The notes: generated by a model not told the origin, from the letters alone. A DNA stretch of 64,000 nt from Azolla caroliniana (GCA_043228905.1 JBHGNT010000018.1:16120001-16184000), one strand, 5' to 3'. Positions 42,091-52,681 are shown, counted from the first letter of the stretch. Made by a program: numbers and translations.

Positions 42091-42779
42091 TGTTGAACAA
42101 CAGTGCTCGGCCACAACCGAGGAATAGGATCGATTCACAGAAAACGGGAAATACACGAAATGCACGAAGACAATAGAGAGAAGAGTACACAGGATGTTTT
42201 ACGTGGAAAACCCTAAGTGGGAAAAACCACGGGAGTCCTCAAACTCCAACTATCACTATACACAGAGATGTACAATGGTGATGCTACAGGGCAACAACCT
42301 TGAGCTCACTGCCTTCGCCACAGGTGGCGGTATTACACAGAGGCGTCGACCTCTTCCTTCCTCTCCCTCTCGGCTGCTCTCACTTTTCTCTCTCTCGGCT
42401 AAAACATAAAAATGAGCAACAACATCAAACTGTTTGCCCTAAGTCATATTTATACACATATGACTTTCGGGCTATTTACAAATATAGCCTCAAGGGCCCT
42501 TGGCAAACATATTCACAAATATGTCCCCGCATCCGGATCTCTCTCTCCGGGTACATACGTCATCCGGCTCCGTAACCGGGGTCTTCAGCATCCGGCTCCG
42601 TAACCGGGGTCTTCAGCATCCGGCTCCATAACCGGGGTCTTCATCATCCGGATCCGTAGCCGGGTACTCTTCATCCGGCTTCATGCCGGGTACTCTTCAT
42701 CACCCGGTTCCGTAACGGCCTCCGGGCTTGCCGTCATTCATCTCCGGACATCCCATCCGGAGGGACCGAAATCCCAACA
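42091..42779 (-). repeat. C2 5' LTR
   Basis: This is a 689 bp copy of 37313-38001, identical by eye except for one base. On the minus strand it ends CTCGGCCACTGTT-type sequence (CGAGCACTGTTGTTCAACA) before the primer site. Confidence 0.92.
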
Positions 42780-42784
42780 CGCTG

Positions 42785-43055
42785 TAACCCTTTATAGTTG
42801 GAATTAATTCTCCAGTTCATTGTCTCTCTGTGTTTCTGCATGTTTTCCCCTTTCACTGTCTGGTGGGTGTGCATCTCTATTCATTCTGTACACGCGGTCA
42901 TGATCCATTTGGCTAGTAAGCATTGCTTGCCGGAGGCCGGTGTTCACCAATTCGGCGCTTGTGCTCTCCTCTCTCCTCTTATTTCTTGCACTCCTTGGTC
43001 CAAGGCCTCTGTGGTCCCACCTTAGTTTCATACGCGAGAGCGTAACAACACGACA
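42785..43055 (+). repeat. G3 5' LTR, second part
   Basis: It resumes the LTR after C2 (TAACCCTTTATAGTTGG) and ends CGTAACAACACGACA. It matches 53170-53440. Confidence 0.9.
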
Positions 43056-43061
43056 TATTTT

Positions 43062-43078
43062 TGGTGAACCCGAAGTGA
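43062..43078 (+). promoter_or_regulatory. G3 primer binding site, tRNA-Trp type
   Basis: TGGTGAACCCGAAGTGA is one base different from the G1 and G2 sites (C to A at position 12). Confidence 0.7.
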
Positions 43079-43102
43079 AACAAGGCGGCAGAGAAGTAGA
43101 AG

Positions 43103-44340
43103 ATGAGGGGATTAGAGCTTGGTGAAGCCATGGCGATAGCCGTTGATCGGATAGTAAGTGCTCGTGAGTACTTAGCAAGCCAAAATGAGGATACGCCCAA
43201 GTTAAACACGAACTCTGGGGCATCGTTTCGGCGGTCAAGGCCGACAAAGACTACTTGATCGGGATGGAGGTAATAATCGAGACGGACTGCCTACCAATCC
43301 TCGGTATGGTTTCCGGATGCGCGACGCCGGACCTAGCGATGCTCAGGTGGATCGCGTACATTAAGTCCCTGAATCCGAAGATACGTCACATCTCCAGGAA
43401 GGACAACGCCATGACCGACATGCTTTCAAAAACGCGGTTTGATGACGAAGACGGCATGGTTTCGGAGGACGAAGAAGTCGGCATGGACTTCTTCAAGTCG
43501 GCTTACGTGACAACAAGGGAAGGGAGCACTCCGGCGCTTAATGAGTTTGACTAGGGCGAGTAGGACGGGGAGTGGCTCCGGATTGGCAGGTTCCTAGAAA
43601 CGCTGACGTCGAACGCGGCGTGGACGACAGAAGAGGCTAACCGGATCCGGAAGAAAGCGTACCAGTTCTTCCTATAGGACGGAAGCATATGGAAACACCC
43701 AAAGATGCGAGGTGGCGTCCCACTCCAGGTAGTGGCGAAGAAGGAAGAGCAAGAGGTGTTGCTAACGGTGTATCACGAGAGTCCTTGGGCCGGATATCAT
43801 GGGACGTGGGCCACATTCAAAAAGCTGAAGGAGAAGTATTGGTGGCCGGGATTGTACTGGGACGTTCATCAATTCGTAAGGACTTGCGAGTGTTGCCAGA
43901 TGCACTCCGTGATCCGACATCGAGACGAGCTACACCCGACCTACCCGCCAACTGTCCTTCAAATGGATGGTGGACTTAGTGACGATGCCGATGGGGGTAG
44001 GGCAAATGCGGTACTTGGTGCTAGCGGGAGAGGACTTGACAAATCAAGTGGAGGGTCACGCATTGCCGAACAAGACGACTACAGTCGTGTGCCGATTCCT
44101 AATTGACGAGGTGGTGTGCCCGTACGGGTGGGTGGGGAAGATCGTGGCTGACCGGGGGGAGCTAGATGCACAGGAAGCCGACGAGTTGTTCAATCGGCTA
44201 GGGGTTAAGCTCTCCCTCACTACGACGTACAATCCGGAGGCGAATGGGAAGGTAGAGCGCGGGCACGGGCCGATTGTGAAGGCGTTACTACGGCCATGCG
44301 AAGGGCAAGTCTGGAATTGGCCACGGCTTCTACCTTACAC
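43103..44340 (+). pseudogene. G3 gag start fused to RNase H-integrase, broken
   Basis: About 26 codons of gag (EAMAIAVDRIVSAREY) run from the ATG at 43103. At about 43186 they join RNase H at GYAQVKHELWGI, so gag-protease and RT are deleted. RNase H continues (ETDCLPILGM, RHISRKDNAMTDMLSKTRF) with stops at 43552, 43561 and about 43675. The integrase zinc finger (YHESPWAGYHGT, CECCQ) and core (MVDLVTMP, KIVADRGELD, NGKVERGH) keep the acidic triad. G4 interrupts after WPRLLPY, and the gene resumes at 52059. Confidence 0.85.
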
Positions 44341-45331
44341 TGTCGTGAAGATCCGTCACTACGCGCGGATCGTGAGGCGGAACCGCCGGGGTTCTGGACC
44401 AGAAGGATTTAGAGTCAATACAAGCTTTGGCGAGAAAGTACTTAAGATAGATTGGGAAAGAGAGAAGATGAGATTACACGATTGATTTGATAATGAATTT
44501 CTTCTTCTTAATTTTCATAAAAAAAACCGTCCTTTTTCTCCTCCCCCTTCCCTCTTTTATAGATGCTCTCATGCATCTGAGGGTACAAGACATGCATTAA
44601 GTATTACATGTGGTGCATGCTAACCATGTCACTCATTTTAGCTCTCATGTATGAGAATTTACATGTAAAAGTACAATGATAGAATTATAATTTCAACTAA
44701 CTACCATGGCTTAATGGTAAGCCAATTGACTCCTAACTTGGAGGTGCAAGGTTTGAATCCTTACTTGCCCTCCTTGTATATGTAAATATGTATATATATT
44801 TATATATTTATTTATGACGCCGGTTCGCCGGATGCCGGTGCCTCCGTCGGTTATCGGTGCTGTCGTCGGTTACCGGTGCCTCGCCGGATGCCGTCGGATC
44901 ACCGTCGCCAGATTGCCGTCGGATCATTGGCTCCATCGTCGGTCCGGTTTTGGTTGGCCAAAACCCTTTACGAGTAGCTAGCCCACCTCCACTCTTAGTT
45001 CAAGTTACCTTGAACTCTCTATGCTCCACACATAGACACAAAGATAATATCTTTTGCTCCACCTTATATATGATGAGAACTGTATTTGTCGTGCCTATGT
45101 GGGATATCTCACAATTTTCTCCTTTCCTTTTACAAACTTTATACCCTCATATCTTGACATTTAGTTGTCCGTTTCTCGTGTAATAAAGTGCATTCGAAAC
45201 CTCCATCATTTTGTACTTAGATATTAAATCTATTTAAAATGTTATCTTCACAATTATTGTACTACGTGATTCATACTCGATTTCGTACGTTTTATAGGAT
45301 TTTCACACTATTGTCGAAAATCTTCACGACA
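44341..45331 (-). repeat. G4 3' LTR, with expanded CCGG-rich array
   Basis: The minus strand reads TGTCGTGAAGATTTTCG ... CACTACGCG..CTTCACGACA, 991 bp. A TATA box (TATAAAA on the minus strand) lies at 44555-44561. The array at about 44815-44950 (CGCCGGATGCCGGTGCC and CGTCGG-type units) is about 91 bp longer than in the other LTR. A tRNA-like segment lies at 44700-44772. Confidence 0.92.
44700..44772 (+). other. tRNA-like segment with A and B boxes in G4 LTR
   Basis: TGGCTTAATGG (44707-44717) fits the polymerase III A box and folds as a D arm (GGCT/AGCC). GGTTTGAATCC (44750-44760) fits the B box and a T arm. The 43 base spacing equals that of a tRNA. A CTCC/GGAG hairpin lies where the anticodon arm would be. 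The acceptor strands do not pair, so this is a tRNA relic or a SINE-like head, not a working tRNA. It is antisense to G4. Confidence 0.5.
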
Positions 45332-45350
45332 TCCACCCCCACCAAACCGC
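45332..45350 (-). promoter_or_regulatory. G4 polypurine tract
   Basis: The minus strand reads GCGGTTTGGTGGGGGTGGA directly before the 3' LTR, identical to G2 and G5. Confidence 0.85.
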
Positions 45351-45403
45351 ACGTCCTCCGGTACGTGCCAAGAAGAGAAGAAGTGAGATTTCGGCTACGA
45401 TGA

Positions 45404-48400
45404 TCAATTAGATTCCTCCATGTCTTCATTTTCATCCGGCCTATTATGTTCATCGTCGAGGTAATCGAGGTCAGGATCCTTGTCTTGTCTTTTCTTGAAA
45501 AGCTTTACTCTTTTTCCCGCAATGGGTACGACCAACCTTGATCCGTCTAGTTCCGCAAGGTGGTATGTGGCATTATCGTTGGCACTTGTCACCACATACG
45601 GCCCGAACCATCTTCTTGCAAACTTCCTTGTTGTACTATGTTGATTGTCAAGGGTGTTGTCGTAAACCAAAACCCAATCCCCTTCTTCAATCTTCTTGGG
45701 ACGAAGTCGATGCGTGTTGTCGAACCGAACTTTGTTCTTTACTCGGGCTGCCTTCATCATCTTTCGCGCTTTTTCTAAATCTTCAGGTCTTCTTTCAAGT
45801 TGCCTTATCCGCGCCGCTAATAACTCTTCTCGGCTCATCTCGTTCTCCCACAGTATCGCTACCCATGAGGCGATCGTCCTTTCGATGGGCATAATCGGCT
45901 TTTGTCCATACATAAGCTCCGTCGGCATATACCCTGTCACCGAGCTATGTGTCGTTCTATCGGCCCACAAGGCATAGGGTAATAGTCGTGGCCAATTCCC
46001 GACTCGACCGTTGCATGCCCGTACGATGGCTTTAACGATAGGTCCATGCCCTCGCTCAATCTTCCCATTTGCTTCCGGATTGTAGGCAGTCGTGAGGGAG
46101 AGCTTCACGCCTAGTCTTTCAAAGAGCTCTGTCGCTTCGTGCGCGTCCAACTCCCCTCGGTCGGCCACTATCTTCCCTACACATCCATATCGGCAAACAA
46201 CATCTTCAAGTAAAAATTTACAAACGGCTGAAGTCGTCTTATTTGTCAAGGCTCGTCCTTCCACTTGATTTGTCAAGTCTTCCCTTGCGAGCGCTAAGTA
46301 CTTCATTTGTCCCACTCCCATTGGCATCGAGACCAGATCCACCATCCATTTGAAGTGAATGGTGAGTGGGTATGTCGGCTTTAACTCATCACGATGACGT
46401 ATATTTGAATATATTTGGCAAGTTTCACATGTGGACACGAAATGGAGTACATCTTTGTACATGCTTGGCCACTAGTACTTCTCCTTCAATTTTTCGAACG
46501 TCACCCATGTTCCTCTATGACCTGCCCAAGCACTCTCGTGGAATTCGGTCATCAGCGTCTCTTGCTCTTCTTTCTTTACCACCACTTGACGTGGTATTCC
46601 TGTCCTTTTTTTTGGATGTCGCCAAAGGAATCCTCCCTTCAAGAAGTATCGATAAGCTTTCTTTCGGATTCGTAGGGCCTCCTCCTTTGCCAACGAAGCA
46701 TCTGTCGTCAATGTTCTTAGGAATCTACCGATGAGTAACCATTCTCCTTCGTATTCGTTCTCGTTGAAGGTGTGGAGGATTTGCGTGTCCTGGTCTTCCG
46801 CCGACAATCGAGCCATCTTGAAGAAGTCGAGGGCGACATCTTCATCTTCCGAAACCATGTTACTTCCATTTGAAAATCTTGCCCTCGACAGCATGTCAGC
46901 CATGGCGTTCTTCTTCCCTGCGATGTGACGGATTTCTGGGTTTAAAGACTTGATGTAGGCGATCCACCTTAGCATAGCAAGATCTGGGGTCGCACATCCC
47001 GAGACCATTCCGAGAATTGGGAGACAATCTGTCTCTATTATCACTTCTGACCCGATCAGGTAATCTTTGTCCGTCTTCACTGCCGACACAATACCCCAAA
47101 GTTCCCGCTTGACTTGGGCATATCTTTGTTGCCGTTCGCTGAGAACCTTTGCTCCGAACCAGACGGCATATCGCGCATTATCTTCACCTTCTTGATTGAT
47201 GACCCACCCGATTCCGGTTGGGCTCGTATCTACGGTCACGTAAATTGGTTTCCCTTCGGCATAGTCGGCCTTCCTTAGTGCCGGAGCTTCAAGAAGCAGT
47301 TTCTTTAATCTTCGCATCGCCTCTGTGTGCTCGTCTCGCCATTCGAACTTTATTCTTTTCTTTAGTAGTCCATATAACGGTTCGGCGACATGAGCGTAGT
47401 GAGGAATCCATATATGATAAAACGCGCACGCTCCAAGGAACCTTCGAACCTCCGTTTGGTTTTCGCATTCTTCTTTCATGTCTTGGATTGCGTTCACTTT
47501 GGATGGCGAGGGCTTCCGGCCGTATGCTCCACACAAGTGACCTACCACCAAGATCTCCGGTTGCCCGAATGCGGATTTTTCTCCCGAAAATGTCAAATTC
47601 GCATCTTCGAGCCTTTGAAGCACCTTCTCGCAATCTTTCATATGATCCGCAACGAACTTTCTACAACCTTCCTTATCTTTCGATTCATCTTTCTCCTCAT
47701 CCGAACATCCTTTTATCGGAATATCATCCAAGAATGGCATCGTGATGTCCGGAATGCAATCCTTCAAGACTTTATTCATGGCATTCACCATATGAGCCAC
47801 CGAGTTCGTTGCGCCTTGGGGTAAGGTACACATCCGCACATGCCCGATCGGAGTCCTCATGGTTGTAATGTCCCGACTGTCGATCGCCAATTGGAATTGG
47901 TCATATCCGGAGTAGAGATCGCCAATGGAGTAGATGGACCGGCCCGCAAACGCTTCGGCAAATTCGTCCACGCTCGGACCGATTCCGGCATTTCGAATTG
48001 TCACCTTGTTGACGGGTTGAAGATCTTGGATGAATCGCAATGATCCATTCTTCTTCGGCACCGTGAACCACCTATTGGAATAAGGAGCATTCGACGGTTC
48101 TAGAATTCCCATACTCACCTTCTCCTTTAAGAGCTCGATCAGCTTCGGAAGGTGTGCTCTCGGAACCGGTATCGGTTTCAAGTTCCAAGGCACATGAGGC
48201 ACCGTGAAGATCACCATTGGCTCTATAACCTTTGGGTCGGCGCATCCGATTTCTCGTGGGAAGAATGCGAAAGCCTTCCCATGTCTCTCAAGCATATCGC
48301 GAAACATTCGCTCCTCTTCAGGGAGAAGGAAATCCTCCTTTCCAACTCGTAGCTTCCCCTTCGTCTCTTTGGTGAAGTCATGACCTATCTTCTTCGGATC

Positions 48401-48894
48401 TCTTAAGCTTGGATCGTTAGCGACTTCCTTCATCTTTTGCCAGCTATCTTCCGGTAGCGGAACCGCAACTGGCTTGATCTTCTTATCCACCATTTTATAT
48501 TTCGTGTTGATGTCAGCTTCCTTCATCGAGATGCCACGACGGTATTCATCGATGATAGCGTACATGTTGACGGAGTTAACCGAAATCACGCGTTGGTTGT
48601 GAAGATAGCTCAAGTCCACGACGTCCTCGATTTCGCCGATGGTGTCGTTAAATGAGGCTTCTTCCATAATATGAGTCACGAACTCTCCTTCTTCTATTAT
48701 GTTCTCTTCTTTCAGCATCTTCTCGAATTCTTGTATCCGGCGCTTGTGCTTCTTGTCGGGTAGTACTAGTTTACATGCGCCACTAGGTGTGACACATGTT
48801 GCTTCTCCTTGCAATCCACGCATTCTTCTTTCTTGTGGGGTCTTGTGATTGCTCGGACTATTTGTGCCCCATGCTTCAATAGTCCGCTCTAAAA
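45404..48894 (-). pseudogene. G4 pol: RT-RNase H-integrase, one stop
   Basis: Read in the -1 frame from the shift site (first ATG 48823). After about 200 residues of linker comes RT with PHVPWNLKPIPVPRAH, NRWFTVPKKNGSLRFIQDLQ, SIGDLYSGYDQ, CTLPQGATNSVAHMVNAMNK and PFLDDIPIKG (about residues 362-371). RNase H (VTVDTSPTGIGWVINQ, ETDCLPILGM, IAGKKNAMADMLSRARF) and integrase follow. The zinc finger (FHESAWAGHRGT, CETCQ) is split by TAG at about 46470 in place of a Trp before WPSMYKDV. The core (45404-46462) has MVDLVSMP, IVADRGELD and NGKIERGH, then a basic THRLRPKKIEEGDWVLVYDN module and an acidic tail. No chromodomain is present. Reversal of one base would reopen the gene, so it decayed recently. 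Confidence 0.88.
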
Positions 48895-48895
48895 A
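48889..48895 (-). promoter_or_regulatory. Putative -1 ribosomal frameshift site, Gag-Pro/Pol
   Basis: The minus strand reads GAT TTT TAG, with the run TTTTTAG at 48895-48889. The -1 frame continues without stop through L-E-R-T-I-x-x-W-G-T-N-S-P to RT. It is in the same place and wording as in G1. Confidence 0.6.
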
Positions 48896-51093
48896 TCTGA
48901 GGATTCGCCTCCGAGACTATCTCGATTCCTTTCATGATTGGCTCGCACTGTTAGGAATTGGACCGATCTTTGGTTGTCAAGACTCTTTATTCGTGCGAAG
49001 GCTGCTCCATTATCGAACACTTTGGTCTCCATCTGAGATGATGTGATATAAGGTTGCCCTAGGATGACAGGATGCGACGCCGATTCTTGTACGAAGAAGT
49101 GTTGATCCATCTCCACATCCCCGATCGTGACTTTGACATTGGGACAAGCTCCGTACAAGTCCTCCGTAGACTTTGTTGCCGCGCGAATCTTCCATCCGTG
49201 GTTTGTATTGATTGGCCATCTTCCCTTTTTGTAGAAGTCGGTTGACATGAGGTTGATCTCCGAGCCGTGGTCGATCAAGGCTACCACGGTCTCTTTCTTC
49301 TCCCCGATCTTCACCGGCGTCTCCGTTGTCGCTCGTGCCCAATGAGGTCGAGTGTAGTGGTTGTCCACCATATCTTCATCGATTTCGTCTCTTGCCATCG
49401 TTATGGCATTCGTTTTTGCTTTTTGCGGCTTCTCTTCTTCCTCGTCCGATTGTTGTCTCTTTCTCTTTACAAGGTCCACGATCGTGTCATGGAACTCCTT
49501 CTTCGTAATGCCAAGCAATTCCCTCAAGGACAAAGTTACGTGGCTATCAAGAACTCGTTCTTCGAGAATCTTCTTTAGGTCCGTCGTCTGTTCTATGTCC
49601 GACCTTAGCTTATAGGTAGGTATAGTCCTTGTCCTCCGAGCGGGGTCTTCGACACCAACCTTCACAAGCCGCACCGTTTCTTCAACTCGTATGCTCGGCT
49701 CCCCTTTTCGGCTTGATTCTCGTTCCTCCGTTTGTAAAGGTCGACTCGTCTCCGCATCGTCCTTCTTTTTCACGTTCCTTGTTTCATGTATTTTAGATGG
49801 GCCTTGCTCTTCTATTCTCTTTCTCTTTTCTTCGACGAACACCTCGTGGTTGTCGCACATCACCTCTGCGAGTATGGTGTTGTCGTCCACCGAATCCGAC
49901 CACCCGGTTATGCTTTGCACGTTTCGGTCCGCAAGCTCTACCTCGTTCGATGTGACTTTTCCCTTCTTCTCATATTCGAGAACGGAAGTCCAAAACTTTG
50001 CTCCCGCTCTAGCAGCTTCAGTCTTGTCTTTCCCGACTCTTATTCCGGCCGACGCAGCATAGTGCATCGCATCCACATGAGTCGCATCGGCATCCTCCAT
50101 AGATTTCTTCATTCCTCCTCTTCCGAAATTCACCCGTAGGGGTCTTCTAGTCTCGCTTGAGCAGATCATGTTGTCCTCTATGTATACGATATTTTGTCGA
50201 ATCGCCTCTCGAAGGCTCGCACAATCCCTTCTCATGTGGTCCATGCTATCGCACCACACGCATCTAAAGGGTTCTTTTCCTTTAGGGCCCCGATGATTCA
50301 TGTTGGCTAGTGTGACCTTCTCGAACTTCTTCGCTAGCTCTTCAATGATGTCGTCATCAATCTTCTTTTCTTCCACGTTACTTTGTCTCAGCGGCTCAGC
50401 TACTTTCGGCGGTCTTACTTTCTCCGTGGTAGTCGGTCCCGTCAAGTCGGTGTCATCAACCCATTGGCGACGCTTGTCGAGCCTATTGCATGCCCGCTTC
50501 ACCGCGATCCAGTCCACTACGAGCCCATTTGCTTGGGTATCATCTTCGAGAAGAGTCCCCAACTCCCGTCTATCCTTTATGTCCACGGCCTTCAAGAAGT
50601 ACAAAGTCTTGTCCTCTTCAAGCAACACTTGGTCCATATTGGGGAGACGACTAAACATCTGGTCGAATTCGTCGTACACCCTCGAGACGCTCATCTTCTT
50701 ATTCTTCTTCTCTATCCACTTCATCAGGGCATGTCGAGTCATCCTCGTTGAGTCTTCTGTCACGAACTCCGCTAGTATCGTTTTCTCGAACTCGGACCAT
50801 GTTGTCTTTCCTTCTTGAAGCTCGATGACGCGTCTTTGGATGTTGTTGGCGACAACTCTCTTGAAGCTCGCGATTTGACGTGCCTCGGACACGTCCCTTT
50901 GATTCATCTCCCTCTTATATGCATCAAGGAACTTCGTAACGTTCCTTCCATCGAATTGGCCCTCGAGCTCTACGACACGATCGACAGCCTTCTCCACGCT
51001 CGCGTCGTTGTCCCGAGATCTCATCATTTGCTCGACGATTAGCATCATCCTTTCGAGCTCTCCCGCTTGGTTGTTTGAGGACGCCATCTCCAA
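48889..51093 (-). CDS. G4 gag-protease polyprotein
   Basis: This intact ORF encodes 734 residues and is the first ATG after the primer site (a second ATG follows two codons later). Gag occupies roughly residues 1-230 (VDRVVELEGQFDGRNVTKFL, RDRRELGTLLEDD-type wording). A CCHC knuckle lies at 278-291 (CVWCDSMDHMRRDC). A long charged region follows, then SLRELLGITKKEFHD and the protease. The protease has VVALIDHGSEINLMS with D608-H-G and a distal VILGQPY. The DHG triad matches G1. It ends SSDF at the slippery stop. This is the best template in the window for the group's Gag. Confidence 0.9.
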   Translation of the reverse strand: MEMASSNNQAGELERMMLIVEQMMRSRDNDASVEKAVDRVVELEGQFDGRNVTKFLDAYKREMNQRDVSEARQIASFKRVVANNIQRRVIELQEGKTTWSEFEKTILAEFVTEDSTRMTRHALMKWIEKKNKKMSVSRVYDEFDQMFSRLPNMDQVLLEEDKTLYFLKAVDIKDRRELGTLLEDDTQANGLVVDWIAVKRACNRLDKRRQWVDDTDLTGPTTTEKVRPPKVAEPLRQSNVEEKKIDDDIIEELAKKFEKVTLANMNHRGPKGKEPFRCVWCDSMDHMRRDCASLREAIRQNIVYIEDNMICSSETRRPLRVNFGRGGMKKSMEDADATHVDAMHYAASAGIRVGKDKTEAARAGAKFWTSVLEYEKKGKVTSNEVELADRNVQSITGWSDSVDDNTILAEVMCDNHEVFVEEKRKRIEEQGPSKIHETRNVKKKDDAETSRPLQTEERESSRKGEPSIRVEETVRLVKVGVEDPARRTRTIPTYKLRSDIEQTTDLKKILEERVLDSHVTLSLRELLGITKKEFHDTIVDLVKRKRQQSDEEEEKPQKAKTNAITMARDEIDEDMVDNHYTRPHWARATTETPVKIGEKKETVVALIDHGSEINLMSTDFYKKGRWPINTNHGWKIRAATKSTEDLYGACPNVKVTIGDVEMDQHFFVQESASHPVILGQPYITSSQMETKVFDNGAAFARIKSLDNQRSVQFLTVRANHERNRDSLGGESSDF

Positions 51094-51130
51094 GTATCAA
51101 TCTCGACTTGATCCTTCCTACCGCCTCTTT

Positions 51131-51147
51131 CACGTCGGGTTCACCAC
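51131..51147 (-). promoter_or_regulatory. G4 primer binding site, tRNA-Trp type
   Basis: The plus strand reads TCACGTCGGGTTCACCA, so the minus strand gives TGGTGAACCCGACGTGA, a few bases after the 5' LTR end at 51155. Confidence 0.75.
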
Positions 51148-51154
51148 TTAATTA

Positions 51155-52054
51155 TGTCGTGAAGATCCGTCACTACGCGCGGATCGTGAGGCGGAACCGC
51201 CGGGGTTCTGGACCAGAAGGATTTAGAGTCGATACAAGCTTTGGCGAGAAAGTACTTAAGATAGATTGGGAAAGAGAGAAGATGAGATTACACGATTGAT
51301 TTGATAACGAATTTCTTCTTCTTAATTTTCATAAAAAAAACCGTCCTTTTTCTCCTCCCCCTTCCCTCTTTTATAGATGCTCTCATGCATCTGAGGGTAC
51401 AAGACATGCATTAAGTATTACATGTGGTGCATGCTAACCATGTCACTCATTTTAGCTCTCATGTATGAGAATTTACATGTAAAAGTACAATGATAGAATT
51501 ATAATTTCAACTAACTACCATGGCTTAATGGTAAGCCAATTGACTCCTAACTTGGAGGTGCAAGGTTTGAATCCTTACTTGCCCTCCTTGTATATGTAAA
51601 TATGTATATATATTTATATATTTATTTATGACGCCGGTTCGCCGGATACCGGTGCCGGATGCCGGTCCGGTTTTGGTTGGCCAAACCCCTTTACGAGTAG
51701 CTAGCCCACCTCCACTCTTAGTTCAAGTTACCTTGAACTCTCTATGCTCCACACATAGACACAAAGATAATATCTTTTGCTCCACCTTATATATGATGAG
51801 AACTGTATTTGTCGTGCCTATGTGGGATATCTCACAATTTTCTCCTTTCCTTTTACAAACTTTATACCCTCATATCTTGACATTTAGTTGTCCGTTTCTC
51901 ATGTAATAAAGTGCATTCGAAACCTCCATCATTTTGTACTTAGATATTAAATCTATTTAAAATGTTATCTTCACAATTATTGTACTACGTGATTCATACT
52001 CGATTACGTACGTTTTATAGGATTTTCACACTATTGCCGAAAATCTTCATGACA
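51155..52054 (-). repeat. G4 5' LTR
   Basis: This is a 900 bp copy of 44341-45331 lacking about 91 bp of the CCGG-rich array. It keeps the TATA box and the tRNA-like segment (A box 51521-51531, B box 51564-51574). Confidence 0.92.
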
Positions 52055-52058
52055 ACGC

Positions 52059-52626
52059 ATTGTGGGCAGACCGAACTACGCATAGTTTGGTAACCGGGTT
52101 CATGCTGGCAAAGCTGGTGTATGGGAAGAAGCCGATCATGCCGATGGAGCGGACGATTTCCTCGTGGGCGGTGATAGATTGGAGAGACGAGATGAGCCAG
52201 GAAGAGTTGTTGGTTGCGCGGATTCGACAGCACGAGCGAAGACCGGAGGACGTGCAGCGGGCGAAGGCGAAGTTGCATGCAGCAAGGACGAAGAACAAGG
52301 GCTGGTTCGACCAAACGCACCGGTTGTGACCAAAGAATATCGAAGAAAGCGACTGAGTGTTGGTGTACGATAGTAGGCTCGACAACCAACACAAGGCGAT
52401 GCGGAAGTTCGCGAGGAGGTGGTTCGGGCCCTACGCCAAAACGAGCACAAACGACAACGGCACTTACCATCTCACAGAGCTCGGCGGGACGCAAATAGCG
52501 GTGCCAGTGGCCAGGAAGAGGATCAAGGCCTTCAAGAAGCGACACGAAGGCGAACCGGACCCGGCAAGTGCAGACCACGACAACGATTGGGCCGGAGCAA
52601 ACAGTGATTTGGAGAGCGAAGGGTGA
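52059..52626 (+). pseudogene. G3 integrase C-terminal part, after G4
   Basis: It continues the integrase from 44340: LWADRTTHSLVTGFM, MSQEELLVARIRQHERRPED, QTHRL then a stop at 52327, NIEES, a second stop at 52354, VLVYDSRLDNQHKAMRKFARRWFGPY, and an acidic tail to the TGA at 52624. Both stops lie where G4 has coding residues. The join across G4 is in frame (PYA-LWADRTTHS). Confidence 0.87.
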
Positions 52627-52681
52627 GCACGGGCCGGTCTTCTCCGGCAAAGGATCTGACTTGGCGCATACCGGTGGATGC

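Larger units (their letters stand above)
37313..42779 (-). mobile_element. C2: young, near-complete Tnt1-like Copia element
   Basis: The element is 5467 bp with two 689 bp LTRs (37313-38001, 42091-42779) that I could distinguish at only one position (CCCC[A/G]CATCCGG). It has an exact 5 bp target duplication CGCTG (37308-37312, 42780-42784). The minus-strand order is LTR, initiator-Met primer site, gag-protease-integrase, RT-RNase H, purine tract, LTR. The only coding lesion found is a net loss of about 26 bases between integrase and RT, which shifts the frame. It is the youngest insertion visible. Confidence 0.93.
44341..52054 (-). mobile_element. G4: near-complete Gypsy element
   Basis: The minus-strand element is 7714 bp with LTRs 44341-45331 (991 bp) and 51155-52054 (900 bp). 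The length difference is a CCGG-rich array. Elsewhere about eight differences are seen. Flanks are ACAC (44337-44340) and ACGC (52055-52058), an ACGC duplication with one CpG change. Gag-protease is intact. Pol covers all domains with one nonsense codon (TGG to TAG, about 46470). It is the most complete member of the G1-G5 group. Confidence 0.93.

Noticed and set aside
44700-44772. A functional tRNA gene
   Set aside because: Only the A box, B box, D arm and T arm fit. The acceptor strands do not pair and the anticodon arm is off-register, so it is listed as tRNA-like only.
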